NCBI RefSeq assembly: GCF_028769735.1 | Contig: NC_088200.1 | Span: forward strand, 70,527,268-70,591,267 | Direction: 5' to 3' | Origin: Zonotrichia leucophrys gambelii | Lineage: Eukaryota > Chordata > Aves > Passeriformes > Passerellidae | DNA length: 64,000 nt | Shown: piece after piece, positions 44,526-58,400 of the stretch | Layout: the number at the start of each line of letters is the position of its first letter | Numbering within the stretch: position 1 is the stretch's first letter | Made by a program: the position numbers and the translations under genes | Notes under the pieces: generated by a model | Databases searched by the model: none | Told to the model about the DNA's origin: nothing | What the model saw: only the letters and a program-made list of their open reading frames with translations

Positions 44526-46329
44526 AAATCAATACCAGTCATCACCCCAGAGGGACGATATTTGGGGAAGGGGGGAAACCACTAATGACACAGAATTTTT
44601 TGAGACACTTTTAAAGAACTTAAAAAGTTGGACAGTATTTCATGCAAGAAACATGCATATGTGCAACAATAGTCTTTGAAAATTTTTTTGGTGTAAAGAC
44701 AACTGAAAGTTGGAGAAAATTTTGCCAAAATTATTTCCTTTCTACGAACTGAAAGAGAGAAGCTTCTCTGCCTTGAATTCTCTCTTCCAGTTTCCTTTTG
44801 CTTTATGGCAAGGACCGAATTATTTTTTTTTTACTTGCATAGTTTTCCTAAAAATACAGAAATGAACAATAGCAAAAAACTCAAGGTAGGATCATAAAAT
44901 TAACTGTCAGATACATTTGATCCCATAAGTTTTCCCTTTTAATGCATTTCATAATTATCTACTGCCTTAGTGAAGGCACTGGCTCCTCATGGTGCAGAAG
45001 AGAGGATAAAAACCTGACTGAACTGTCTTTCTTTATATTCAGAATAACGCAAGAGAATGTTTTGCTGTAAAGGTGTTCCAGGTTGTTTCACTTGACCCTC
45101 TTTACAGATGGAGATGTCTTCTGAGTTTCTGTTGTTCTCTGTAAAACAAAATATCTGACTTAACTAGTTCATACGAGGTACAGACATCTGGGAAAATGAA
45201 AGGTTGTTTTCAACAGCAAAAAAACTAAAAAACCCAAACCAAGCTAAAAGAATATTCAGTAAAGTTTGTGCTCTGTATTCACTCTTTGAAGCTGTAATCC
45301 AAATCCTGTTAAGAAAATAGTAAATCTTATCAATCAGTAATTAAGGTATGCCACAAAGAAGAGAAAAATAACAAAAACCCCATCAACTTTCCTATACTTT
45401 TATATTTTAAATACTTCTGTCAGTATTTTTTCCTTTTAAACACACCTTTTTCCTAGTGTTTACATATATATATTTATATACATTTATATAAAAGAGAGAA
45501 AAACAACCCAAAGGAATACACACAGTATTGCAAATAGAATAAATAAAAAAGCCACACTTTGATGATGCTTGAATAGTCACATCTGTACTGAAACTGATAC
45601 AGGATTACAATAATATCCCCCAGAATGTTACAGGACAAAAATGGGTGAGATCCTCTGTTAACATATTCGCATGTATGACTGACAGAAAATATTTTAAAAA
45701 TATTTTAACATACTTAAACCCTCAAATCTCAGATAAGTTATGCAATGATAATATTCCCTTGCTTCAGGATAATAAATTAAACTCTGAATTAGGATGGTAG
45801 CAGAGTTGCACAGGTATGTATAAAGATAAATGATCTGTATTGCCCTTTGAATCACTTAATGACTTTGCACCTCCTGCTGAAAGCTTTTTAGATTTTATTG
45901 CCCTTTGAAGATTCTCCATTCTGGTTTAGACATTAGTGGACTGCAAAGCAATACTAATGGAGGCATGACAGTAATTCATATTACCTTTAAGGGCAGTGTT
46001 CTAAACACTTAAAAAACTTTAATTTTTTTTTTTACATTCAGAAACTACTGATCTTATACAGAGGGATTATTCTGCGAGCATAATGTCTGAAACACCTTTA
46101 CCAAGTCCATGGAAGAAGGTTCCTCCAGAGACAGCAGTTTTACTTCTTGGACAAGTAACAACTTTTTAAAAATCTCAACTCTTCCTCTGTTTGTCTTTGA
46201 ATTGTTTTCAGAGAGCATATCTGAAACCTGTTTGTTGTAGTTCCTACTCAAGGCTGATCAGTACAGTTGTGCAGAAGTGTTTTATGATAGGAATATATTC
46301 ACAAGCCATGATAAGGCACAGTGAGTCAA
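44526..46329. other. No recognisable feature
   Basis: AT-rich sequence with a short ATATATATATTTATATACAT patch at about 45463. Confidence 0.5.
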
Positions 46330-46372
46330 AGAATCAAAGTATCACAGAATAACAGAAAAATTATTTAAGGTA
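46330..46372 (-). mobile_element. Possible CR1 3' tip remnant
   Basis: AGAATCAAAGTATCACAGAA followed by TAACAGAAAAATTATTTAAG resembles a degraded reverse complement of the CR1 terminal repeats. Confidence 0.4.
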
Positions 46373-48117
46373 AATGTACAAAAGCTCATGGTTTGAGCAA
46401 AAATACTTTAGTAGATAAACCAAAGACTGCGTACACAAGCCAAACTAATGTAACTAATTTTATAAGACCTCTGGGACTGTGCACCTCAACATTTCACTCA
46501 GAATTCCCTCCTGGCCCTGTAAAATATATATTCCTTCTGTCAAACACATGTAGAGCTTGCTTGCACAGAGACAGAAATTTGTTGTAGATTTCATGACACT
46601 ATAATAGTTACTCACAGAAAAATAACAGTTTTTCCTGTTTTGCCCTGTTTTTTTTTTCTTCTACTGACTGGCTTAGGGTTCACTCTTTTTTAGTAATTTT
46701 CTTTTTGAATGTGGCATAAGATGCTTTCGAAATTAATGGTCACAAAAATGATTTAGAATCCTTGTGTTGCACAAATCTGTTCTCCATCCAGAAAGCACTT
46801 TGATCAGGAATAAAGGGAATTTTCAGAAAACAAAGTTAATTTATACAGGTTACCTAGTGTCTCATGGGACCTGGAGAGAAAGAAACATACATACACCTAA
46901 GAAAACTTTATTCTGCCATAGTAAAACATTATTTTTTCCCTCCTCTTTTTATAGAAGTGTCCTTCAATCACTCTGTTCCTTCTTTTATCTGCAGTGAATT
47001 TACAGGCAGCAATGTCTGTAAGTGGATGACCTGGGTTCATTCCAATGCCAGGTTATTTTATCAGAATTTCATGTGGGGAAAAAAGTTGTTTGTGTGACTT
47101 TGTGATGATACACTCTCTCATAAAGCATGTCAACAGAAGGATAAAGCTAAGATTGCTCCCCACAAAATGTACACTTTTAGAAAGGATGGAATAAAAATTT
47201 AATGGGGCTGATTTTGGTTTTTGTACGTAGTTTATGGGTGTTATAAAGCAAATTAATTATATCTATAGCAACTACAGCAAAAGTGTGAGCACATGAATAA
47301 CCTACCAATAGGAAAGAAGAGTTTTACCTGATTGCACAAACCTCCAGTGTGTAAATTACCTATTTTTAATGGCCCAACCCTGGGAGCCAGGCGAGCAGAG
47401 GATGGAACAGCAATTTTCACAGCTCTTTCCTGGAGGAGAAAACCTGAGACTCAAATAAACATCCCCAATGGTTTCATGCCTGATCTGCCAAATTCCACAC
47501 CTAAGCTGCTGCTTCTCCAACCTTCTCCCTTTGCCTGTATTCATTCCATCTTGCCCCAGAATTACTTTTCTCACACACAAATGGATATTTGCCATTGTCC
47601 CGACCTGGGGTGTGTTTCACAGCAAAACCTGCTTTGCTCTTTCCCCTCCTCTCACCAGAATTCCATTTCAATTTAGTCTCCCACAGTTTTCCCTTCCTCT
47701 GTCCCATGGCAGTTGCATTATCTATAGAAAAGGGGTTTTTGTTTAAACTGAGATAATAATGAATTATGGGTCAGCATAACCATAGCTAAACTATTGATGC
47801 AGTTTTAATTACTCCTTTTGTGTTTATTTATGTTACTGTTATTGTGTTTTGATTTTTTTTTTCTTTCTATTACCTCACAGGTAGCCTCATATTAAATTTG
47901 CTACAAATTATCCATTTTCACTGATGCTATCACCTATTGAAATTCCCACCCCACAGAAATTTTCCATATAAAACATCTTTTATTGACTAGTATGCTACCT
48001 GAAATAATGTTTTCAGTCTGGCTTTGCGACCCTTGCTCTAAACTTGGCATGAAAATTAAGATAACTTTTTGTTTTTCAAATAATTTATAGGGAAGCTCCA
48101 AAGGTCACATTGTGGGG
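46373..48117. other. No recognisable feature
   Basis: Unique-looking DNA. Open frames near 47332-47746 overlap in several phases and lack exon signals. Confidence 0.5.
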
Positions 48118-48233
48118 AAAAAAAAATAAAAATAAAAATAAAAATAAAAATAAAAATAAAAATAAAAATAAAAATAAAAATAAAAATAAAAATAAAAATA
48201 AAAATAAAAATAAAAATAAAAATAAAAATAAAA
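48118..48233. repeat. (TAAAAA)n hexanucleotide array
   Basis: About 19 perfect copies of the six-base unit. Translation gives alternating K-N on one strand and F-I or L-F on the other. These open frames are artefacts. Confidence 0.97.
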
Positions 48234-51200
48234 GCACCTTTGTTTTCCAAGGTCTGGAAGACCTGTGGTTTTTCTTCACGGAGCTGCAATTATTGCTTTT
48301 GCAGTTCCATGCATTTTAAAATGGACTAGAATTGTGAGAATTTAAAAAAAAAATTTTTCCAAAGAAATACAGAAATTAATAAAATGTCTAAATAAATTTA
48401 GCAAGTAAAGTTACCAAGTTACTTTTAGTAACTTTCAGAATTCTCAAAAGAAAAGAAGGTTTCAACACCTTTTTAAAAGATTCCTTTACCTATTATAAAT
48501 GGAAGCTAATAGTGACTTTTCTTTAAAAAGCTGGCCACAATCAGAACTCATTGGAAATTATAATTGGCTTAAAAGCAGGAGTTCAATTTGATATAATTTG
48601 TTTTAGGCTATTCTATGTTGAATATTTCAATCATTACAAAAATAAAAGTTATTAATTGAATAAGAAACTGAAAGGTTGCATTGAAATGCCTCTCCCTCTC
48701 TCCCCCCTCTCTTCCAGAATTAGGAATTTTATTTATGGTTATTGTTACCTATATTATTCCTTCAGAAATGGGCAAGACTCTCCCCTTCACTACATCTAGG
48801 AGTTTGCTTAAAAAGTTTAGGAAGGCTAAATATTTTATTCAGACTTCAGTAGCTTTCAGACCCTTAAGCCCAAACTGATTTGGTTACATTCCATCCTTGT
48901 TTTATAGAAAATGTCACTAAATACTAAATTACTCAACAGTATGCTTATGACAGAGATGAAAAAAAATGCAGAAAATACACCAGACCTGTTAATTCTTGAG
49001 AAAAATCATTTCTGTGAGGCATTCCATTTTGTGCCAAAGCTGTGAGGCAGCGCCACATGAAAACTGCCCTTGCAGATCAAATTTCCCTGCAAACACTCTC
49101 CGTGAATTTCTAACAGCGGTGCCAGGGTAGGAAAAGACTGGGGAAAGAAAAAAGCCACAGAGATATCAGTGTGTCTATCACAAAAATCGGTGATTCAAGA
49201 CATAGTACAAAGAAATGATCATGATCTAATTCCAAGCACTTGTTTCCATGCTGCTAACCTCATCTTTTTTATGTATTTTAAGATATTGCTGGCTTTGTTA
49301 GATACATCTTAAGTAGTTTTTTCTTAGAGATCAAAGAAATGCTTCTGGTAAGATGAAAGCTCCTTTTGCCCACTCCCTCCATGGAGGCAAGTGACACATT
49401 TCCAGAGAAACCCCCTGAACGTCGAGCAGGATCTGATCACTCTTGGTGAGAATTCGGGTTTCTTTTGCAACCAGACCATTTCCCAGCATGATTTCTCAGG
49501 TCAGACAACAAGGTGGGCAGCACATTCACAGCTCCTGATGGGGACAAAAGCCTTTCCTTGGTGGGAGAAAGACCTTGTGGGAAATGTGCACAAGCATCAC
49601 AAGCAGCAAAAAATGAGAGTGTAGGCAAGGCAAGGGTAAGGTGTAATATTTTCTACTCCAGATTCCAGAACCTGTCAGTTAAACTCTAACTAGTTCTCTT
49701 TTTCCTTCCTTTTTTTTTTTTTTTTTTAATTTTCATTTCTCCAGAAAATCCTAAACAAGATCTTTTCCTATCAGGCTTCTTTCAGCCCAGGATAGGCATC
49801 TGCTGCCTGGAATAAAACACCAAGCTTTTCCAAACAATCTTAAAATTGTAATATAAAAGCAAATTTTTAATTGAAAACTTTCAAGTGCACAATATGGGGA
49901 TATGCACTCGTGATTCAGTATTTTTATAATTTTTAAAAGGTTACTTAATTAGTAAATCTAACAAATATTGTCCAATTAGAAGAGCAGTTGGTTAGGTAAT
50001 TTCCACCCAGGTTCTGCAATATTGGAGGCCACTGCTGATATTTAGCTCTGCATTTTATTGTGACTTTGATATATAGTGCAAAACCAAGTGTCCTTGCTAG
50101 TCAAAAAGCAAGGCTAAGCAAAATTCCAAGATTGTATTAGTAAGGGTTTGTTAAACTATGGGAGAAAGCACGATAAATGCTGGAAGTTATTAACTACGCA
50201 TTAACAGTCTACAAGGCTTCAAACACATGAAAAAAAATACAAAAGGCTAAAGAAACCCCAGGCATGATGTCCATCATGTCTGTGGCAGGTTGAGGGATCT
50301 TGGTAATGTGGAGCCTCTTTGCTGTCCTGGCTGTTTTCTGTTCCAAGGCAATGGTGAAAGTCCAAGTAAAACTTTGTGCTGCATGCTAAATGCAGTGTAA
50401 TTATTTCATCTTTGAGTATTTTGACTCAAAGCGAGCAGGAGAAATTACTTTCTCTCAAACTGCACCAGATAAATCTCTGTAAAAGGCAGCCTCTCCATCT
50501 CCATTGCTAATTTGCTAAACCAATTTAAAATCCTAAGGCAGCAACTAAATGCCATTTGTCATTTTATTTTTAAGTGATGGATATACACTTAAAAAGGCAT
50601 CACTGTGATGAATGTAGCTGGGACATCTGAGCATCTCCAAGGAGGAAATCTAGCTACCAAGGGAAGACACAAAGCAGGAGATTAGCAATTTCATGTATTT
50701 AAAGGAACTCAGTGCCTGATTTACCTGTTCTTAACGCACTGGCATAGGGCTCTTTAAAGAAAGCTGAATTTCTGCCGGTCTTTTTCAGTCCCTTGAAAAT
50801 CAGATTCCAACAGATGGAGCATGTTCTTCAATATGAAAAACTACATCACTGAAAATTTGATATTGATCTTTTTAGCTTTTACATTTTTGAGGCCAGAGGG
50901 AACTGATCTTGGGAATAGCAGTAGATTTATTTTAGAGCTCAGGTGGCATCCATTTTGTTCTGGCATATCAACAAACATTTTCAGTCTGCCCATCTGTTTC
51001 TTTAATCCGCTGGATGCTTAAATCAGGAAACATGTTAAGAATGACCTTTTCTGCTTAGATTTATAGTTGTGTTTAGATGCTTCTCAGTAATGAAAAATGT
51101 TGAGCTGGGTTTTTTTAGATCAGATGAAACCAGATCAGATAGTTCAAAATCTGCATAGTTGCAACAACCTAAGAGAAAAATGAAACCTGTTCATCTAGGC

Positions 51201-51492
51201 TGGAATAAGTCAGATCAGAATACAAACTGCACTTGGATAAATATTGCACATTATAGGGTGAAAGCAATGGAATAATTTCATTATTAATTCAATGCAGTCT
51301 CATGGCTGCAGCAACACGTGGTGTTCAACATCAAAGCAGTGAGACAGTGCATCATTCTCTGAGTCAAGGTGGTATTTTAAAGGGTTGTTTCCAATTTGTT
51401 GGAGTTATGGAGATTTTTTTTTAATTTGTCTTTTTCTTCTTTTTTATTGTCAGTATTGAAGCAATACTGACAAATAAGCGCAAGTATCTCTC
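48234..51492. other. About 3.3 kb with no recognisable feature
   Basis: AT-rich unique-looking sequence, with a T20 run at about 49709-49729. Confidence 0.5.
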
Positions 51493-51714
51493 TAGATATA
51501 GATATAGATATAGATATAGATATAGATATAGATATAGATATAGATATAGATATAGATATAGATATAGATATAGATATAGTTATAGATATAGATATAGATA
51601 TAGATATAGACATATAGATGATATCAATATAGATATAGATGATATAGATGTTATAGATGATATAGATGATATAGATGATATAGATATAGATAGATATAGA
51701 TATAGATAGATATA
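51493..51714. repeat. (GATATA)n hexanucleotide array with a degenerate right half
   Basis: A nearly perfect hexamer (TAGATA phase) runs 51493-51614. It then changes to longer composite units with GATGATATA and GATAGATATA to 51714. Minus-strand frames encoding S-I repeats are artefacts. Confidence 0.95.
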
Positions 51715-54700
51715 CTTCCCCTTGGGGTTTGTTTTAATTTTTATATTGGAAGCACTTTGTGGAAAAACCATTAACAATGCTGAGTAGGAAAAAGAGACTA
51801 TAAGGAGGTGCAATGAAATATAAAGAGAAAAAAAAAAAAAAACAGAGAATTCACATATTGTGGAAAGGCTGTGAAATGCACTTTAATGGTTTTGTTTGGT
51901 TTTCCACACCCTAAATTCAATGGAGTTTCACAGCTATCCTCAATCCAGAGAGCTTTTTCAGTGCTGGTGTAGTGTTGGTTTTTGGGGAATTTTCTGGTAT
52001 CATAGACCAATTCTTTGGCTCTAAAGAGAGAGAGGCACATTGGAAATGCCCAAAGAAATATTACCCTTCAGTTGTTCCTTGATTTAAACACTCAGTAGGT
52101 TATTATAGCAGCAGGACAGATGATGGAACAGTGTAAAATTTGGCAGAAGTCGTAGCATTTTCTGTACAGATGGACAACCATGGAATGTGAGAAGCATAAG
52201 AATATCACGAAGAATATTCCTGTGCTGTCTGCAGCTCAAAGAATCTCAAAAAAATTGTTGCAATATTTACATGATTGAGGAAAGCACTAGGCTGAACTCT
52301 CACTTGTAAGCTCAGTTGTGTCAGTTCTCAAAATATGCACGACTAGTAGAAGAGAGAAATTAAAATCAAAATTGCGCTAGTAAGTATGATTAGAATGGAG
52401 ATGCTCCTTAGATTTCATGTTCTTCATCCTGACAGTATTGGTTGAATTAACAGCAAATTCTTTAACTACCAAAAAAATTAAACAAACAAAAAACCGCAAC
52501 AACAACAACAAAAACTCCATCAAACCAACACCTATCACTGTGCTTTTGAGAAGGGATTTCTAAAACAGAAAATGTATCTTGGGTGAGTATCTCTGCTGGT
52601 TTGAAGGTTACCTGTTCTAGAGAAAGCTGTCATCATAAATTAGATTTTTTTTCTGACAACCACTGCTTTCTTAGAGCACCTCATCCCTCAGAAATGTGTT
52701 TCCTACTAGACAATCTTTACACTGCTGTGAGCTTACTAATCCCAGGTGATGGATTGACAGGAAATTGTAACTCAGAGTTTAGTCAACTCTGCTTTTTATT
52801 CCAGGCAAGTCATGGTGCTTGTACGATTAAAGTGAGTCTTGGCTGCTGCTTTGAATTTCAGGCATCATATGTTTTCATAGTGAGATGATAATTTGTCATC
52901 TGGGAAAGAAGGCACTTACATACCCTTACACAGTGAGATTCAGGGAATCAAACCTAGTTTGAATGAAATTGCACGCAGCAGAGCATGCTAACTCATAAGT
53001 GATTCAGATATTGTTCCTTGATCCAGAAACTCCAAGGTATGGGCCTTTAAAGAAATGTAGAGAAACAAATATTAAAATAAAAGTGATGTTCCCTAAACAG
53101 TAAATATTGGTCCTGCCTGACATGTATATGACTAAATTGGGTACAGAGACATATAACTGGACAGGTAGAAGAATTTTGGCTAAGAAACAAAGGAGAAATG
53201 AAAAAAAAAAAAAAGAAGAAAAAAGTTTTTGAGATTTTTTACTTCCTCTAGTTTAGTTTGATTTCTCTAATATTTTTCTTAAGAATAACAAGGTTAGAAT
53301 AGAATAGAACACTATAAAATGCTTAACACTAAATATGTGTTCATATTTATTTTTATTTTTATGTAAAAGGCCATCAGAACTGCTTTCCAGAAAACTTCAA
53401 ATGCTTGTAAATGTTTCTGAAACTTCCATTAAATACAGTTTTGCCATTGTAGACCAGTCTTTGAAGGACAAATTATACTCCATCTTTTAATTTCAGCTTA
53501 TCTTTCTAACAGTAGATATGTAATTGCATTAAGTGAAATTTCACTGAAAATTATTCTGCTGAGTGAGAGAAACAATAACTCTAAATTTCTGAAAGTAATC
53601 CCCAAACAATGCAGAGGTTTTCTGAAGAAACTCTTCCTGATTTTTAAAAATCTCCATGGTAAAAAGAAATAAAAAAGTGCTGATTAATGTTTTCTTATAA
53701 TAAATCCAGAGCTACTGCAAAAACTGAGATGTTCCCATCCCACTGTTCAATTTTCTGTTCTCTGGATTACAGCAGTCCAGCCACTGCAGCTTCCCTCATG
53801 TGTTGGATAGTGAAATCTTTTAGCACTGCTGTTGCAGTGCTATGGATTATTTTCAATTTGTGTGCACCTGTCTTCTAATGGAGATTACAAAGGTAAAATT
53901 CCATCCCAGGCGAGTCCAGAGTGGAGCAGAGATGAATACTCCTGTTGTAAGAAACCTTATCTTTCCGTGCACCAACATAACTTTTACTTACCTAAAATGT
54001 CACTCTCTAGACTTTTTAAATGTCATTCATCACCCACTTTGAACTTTAGAATGTTTTCTGCAGAACTCTTGCCTTCCCTGTTCCCATTTCTGTTTTTAAT
54101 TTCCCCTTCCAACTCAGCAGGTGACTGTGCAAAAGACTTAATATGCTGACTAGAAAAAATCCTAAAGGATATGAAACCCCTGAAAACCCCTTCTTCATTT
54201 GGAAATCAGGCAAATTTCCAGATCAGCTTGTCAAATCAAAATTAGGAAGATCAACATATCCACTCATTCATTCCTTTCCCCGTCCAGGCTCTGAAAAATC
54301 AAATGCAAAAACCCAATACTTTTGAGTTTGAAATACTAAAAGTAGGCTAAAAAGGTCATAGTTTCTTTCTCAGACTACACTTGTTAAAATTTCATGTATT
54401 GCAATAAAAATGTGAGACCTCAGATGATCCCAATGGAGAACATAATGAGACAAATTAATATCTGGTGCATTTTTATTACCCTTAAGAGAATTGTAGGAAG
54501 ACTGACTCTGGATGAATGGTTACTAATTAGTTGGCAGAATTAATGACAAAGTTCTGCTTTTAAAAGATTGCAGTGCTAACCTAACCCTGTAAGCAATACC
54601 TTTAAATTTGCTCTGCTCTCTGTTTATTTCTGACTCTTGGATTGCCTTTATGCATTTTCAATTTCTGGTTTTGGGCAGCAGCTGCTGAGTTCCCCCACTG

Positions 54701-55229
54701 CATCTGCAGAGCAATAACTTTTATTACTCAAAAAACATAAGAATTTTTTCTTCATAATTCATATTGGTATTCTTGATGCATCTCCCAAGACTGAATGAGA
54801 GAAATGTTGTGTGATAAAATGAGAGAAAACGATAAAGTGATTTCAACAACTCAAAGACAGGATCTTAAAAAGGATCATGAAGGTCACGACACTTCCCATT
54901 GAAGAAGTGTTGATAAAAAAAGGTGGGTTTGGAGGCGTGCAACTGCCCAAAAGTGAAAAGTGTGGTTGTTAGAAAACAGGATCTTTATATCAAAGCAGCT
55001 GCCTGAGCTCACCTTTCCTCACCAAGTGGGAAGCGTCAAAAATTGAGTTATGGTTGTTGGGATGTGCAAACAACTGTGTTAAGAACATTCATTCTATGTT
55101 TCGGTAAATTTTATCTTTTTTTTTTTTTTTTTGTGTGTAGTCTTTAGAGTAGGCTCTGGTTAAATGGTTTAGTCAGCATTTCCTGGCATTAGAGCATTCC
55201 ACACCATGTTTTAAGTGGTTAATATTAAA
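51715..55229. other. About 3.5 kb with no recognisable feature
   Basis: AT-rich DNA with an A17 run at about 51830, a small A/C tract at about 52478-52532 and a T18 run at about 55115. Open frames near 53687-54149 overlap in several phases. Confidence 0.5.
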
Positions 55230-55460
55230 GTTGTGGAGTCACAGAATGGTTTGGGTTGGAAAGGACCTTAAAAGTCATCCAATCCCACCCCCTGCCATGG
55301 GCAGTGAGAACTTCCAATATTCCAGGGTACTCCAAGCCCCATCCAACCCGGCCTTGGACATTTCTAAGGACTCAGGGAACAGTTTCTCTGGGAATTCCAT
55401 TCCAGCCCCTTCTCCACCCTTATAGGAAAAAAATTCCCCTTAATATAAAATCTAAAGTAG
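55230..55460 (-). mobile_element. CR1 LINE 3' fragment, minus orientation
   Basis: AGTCACAGAATGGTTTGGGT and TGGAAAGGACCTTAAAAGTC start it as a reverse-complement 3' end. CCAAGCCCCATCCAACCCGG, AACAGTTTCTCTGGGAATTC and CTCCACCCTTATAGGAAAAA continue in CR1 order. Confidence 0.92.
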
Positions 55461-58400
55461 CAGCCAGTTTGAAAAGAAGGAGTTAATGTCTTTTCACTGA
55501 TTTACAGCTTTGATCCACAATTTCCGCCATAAAATTAACACTTGAACGCTAATAAATAACTTTTTTTTGCCATGTTTTTTTTTTTTCTGTTCTCCCAGCA
55601 GAGCAGAGGCAGAGTGAGAATCCTGCACCTTGTGCACATATCGATGACTGCAGCAGGAACACAACTCTGAGAAGTCAAGCCTCATTACCTGTTCCCAGAG
55701 GCCCCAGTTGATCTTGATTCCTTCTCCTGTGCTCACAGAATAGAACAATCAATACTCCAGAATAATATATGTGCAATTAAGAGGTCTCCTCAGGAGCAAA
55801 AATGGCAAAAAATGATGAAGATATGGTTTCCACGGCTAGGATACAACCTCAGTCAGTGCATTAGCTCATGATGGAATTATTGGTAGTAACTTTTTTTTAT
55901 TGTAGCTTTGGGCTATGATAAATCTGAGTTATTTTAACACAATACATCTCTGATAGTGCTAAGTGGAAGAATAAGTTAAAAGTCTCACACATTCTGGAGT
56001 TTTTGTTTTGATTATAAACATTTCCTCAACTGCTTTACTATGTCATCCTTCATCTCCTGTTTATTATTTCTCCTTTTCCTCATGCAATCTTGTACTGCAG
56101 GTTCTCTACTGTGAAAGTGGAGAAACAATTTAATAGTGTCTATAGCAACGCTTTCATTCTTTCTATGTTTCTACTTTTTGGTCATTGCTTTCACCTCTTC
56201 TGGCTAAGCTACTGCTCTCAAAGAACTTGATTTAATTCCTACCATAATCAGTAAAGATTGCTATAAATTCAGGGTCTCCCTGATAGAATTCAACAAAGAT
56301 TGTTTCTTCCAACTATTATATTTTTATTCTTTCCTATCTTTGCCATGAAATTCTCTGTGTTTTTCAGTTTAGCATAAAACCCTTTTTATCTTCTTTTTCC
56401 CAATACCTAGATCTTTATACTTCAATTACTGGTTATCATTTCATGTCATGATATTACTTTTTCATTCTTTTAAATAATCTTATAATACACTTAACCAGTC
56501 TAATTTAATTTCAAATTTTCTTTTCCTACTTGGACACCAAAAAGCATTTCTAGGGTCTCTTATGAGAAGCTATTAACATGTTTAGCAAGAACTCTTAAGT
56601 CCAAGACATTATATTTTAATAAGCTAAGTCATCTGAAAAAAAGTCTCTTACCTCTCATTATAATGTTCAGGATTTATGAAATAGAAAATTACTAGATTTT
56701 CAATATACTTAGATTGCCAGAGTCCTTTAGAATATAGTCTGACAAATTCTTTTGAGGCTTTACAGAGTCAGTCATGTTATTAAAAAATCAGAATAACTGT
56801 ACTCAGCGCATTGCCTGCAAGTGTATTATATCGTAGAGGAAATAACACTTTGAATGCATATATTGCATTCTCTTTTTTAACAAAACTTAATCCCTTTTCT
56901 TTCATAGTTCTCAAAATGAAAAGCAGAACATTATACTCAAGTAATGCTTAAATTGAGGAGTTGTGTGTGAGGACAGTCAATGCAATTTAAATGTTGTGTA
57001 ACTCAAAGATGCAAAATTAAGTTATAAAAATGAATATCTAGGTTCGAGGCACATTTTTACATTCTCTTCTCAAGTGAATTCCTCACTATGTGATTTCTAA
57101 GCATCCTTGAATGCAGTATTGCATCTCATACTGCCTTATTTTCAAAGTCTGTGCAGCAAAAGTCACAGACTGAAAGTAAAATGTATGTGTGGGTGAAAAT
57201 TGCATCTTGTTAAGGAGATGTGACAGCAAGTTAATTGTAAGGGAGTATAGGCAGTCTTTTCAATTCAAGTGCTAATTATTTAACTATAATAACTTCATGG
57301 TATTATTTATTTCCACGTTGTTTGTTTTTCTTTCTTTTTCTTTTTTTTAAACTTTAAGCAAGATTTAAAATTCCCAGTTCGTTTCACAATGATCACTCCA
57401 GAGCCTTCTGATCTGATCTGTACCCCTGCAGAATTATTTTCTCTTAAACAGATTATGACCTTGGTAAAGGTGAACAGCTGAAGTTGGTATAATTTGAACA
57501 AACCACAGCTGCGTCCTGATGAACCACCACAGCACTCTGAGAAGACTGCAGAACTCAGGCAGTGCAGAGATGTAATTCCATGAGTGTCCTGGAAAACTGC
57601 TCCAGCCATGGTCATGGATATCAAGGCTTCTCTCTGACTCCTCTCCTCATGACCTTTCCTCACCCACTGCTGTATAAAGCAGAAAGGAAATGCCATTTTT
57701 ACTCTTCACTTATGGTGGGACTTGAAGGATTTTAGCTCAGAAGTCAACAGTCCAAGACGAATCTGCCAGAATGACTAATTTGTTTCTAATTAATTGGTTA
57801 GCCCATAGGTACTGGGTTCTCAATGAATTCATGGTTCCCTCACTCACTGGATTATTTTACCTTCCCTCATTCACTGAATTATTTTACCTAGAAGCCCAAA
57901 ACTGTAGTTTCTGGGACAAGTGCTACAGTTTTCTACACTTCTCAGCCAACACACACATTGGTTTCAGAGGCTGTTGCATAATATTACCCTCAGCTGTAAT
58001 TCCAACCTTTCTTTTCAATGAAACATCCTGTTGGGTCTTCTGAATTTACCACATTACCTTACTTGTGTTTGCAAAGACTTAAAACACAGAAACTTCATGC
58101 ACACAGCCAGTCAGTGGCTGATTGAATGATGTATCTGCTCAGTATTATTATCCATTCTAAAAGGAGGTAATACTTCAAGAATACAGCTATTTAATAAGTT
58201 TCATGAGTCAAGAAAGATCTTTTTGCTGGAGAAAAGAAATCCATTGTCCATTCTCTACTTGATGTTTCTCTGAACAAAGAAATGTCTTTGAATGTACAGA
58301 GCTAGGTCAGAATGTGAAATTTCATTCTTGCTGTTGTCCTTTAGCTTTCATTTTTAAAAAGAATTTTCAATTCCTGTAAATAAAATAATAAATTAAAAAA

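Noticed and set aside
48056..48319. Frames with alternating K-N, F-I or L-F
   Set aside because: Translation of the (TAAAAA)n array.
51377..51813. Frames with S-I repeats
   Set aside because: Translation of the (GATATA)n array.
57307..57696. 129-codon minus-strand frame
   Set aside because: It ends in a poly-lysine run from an oligo-T tract. No domain or splice evidence.
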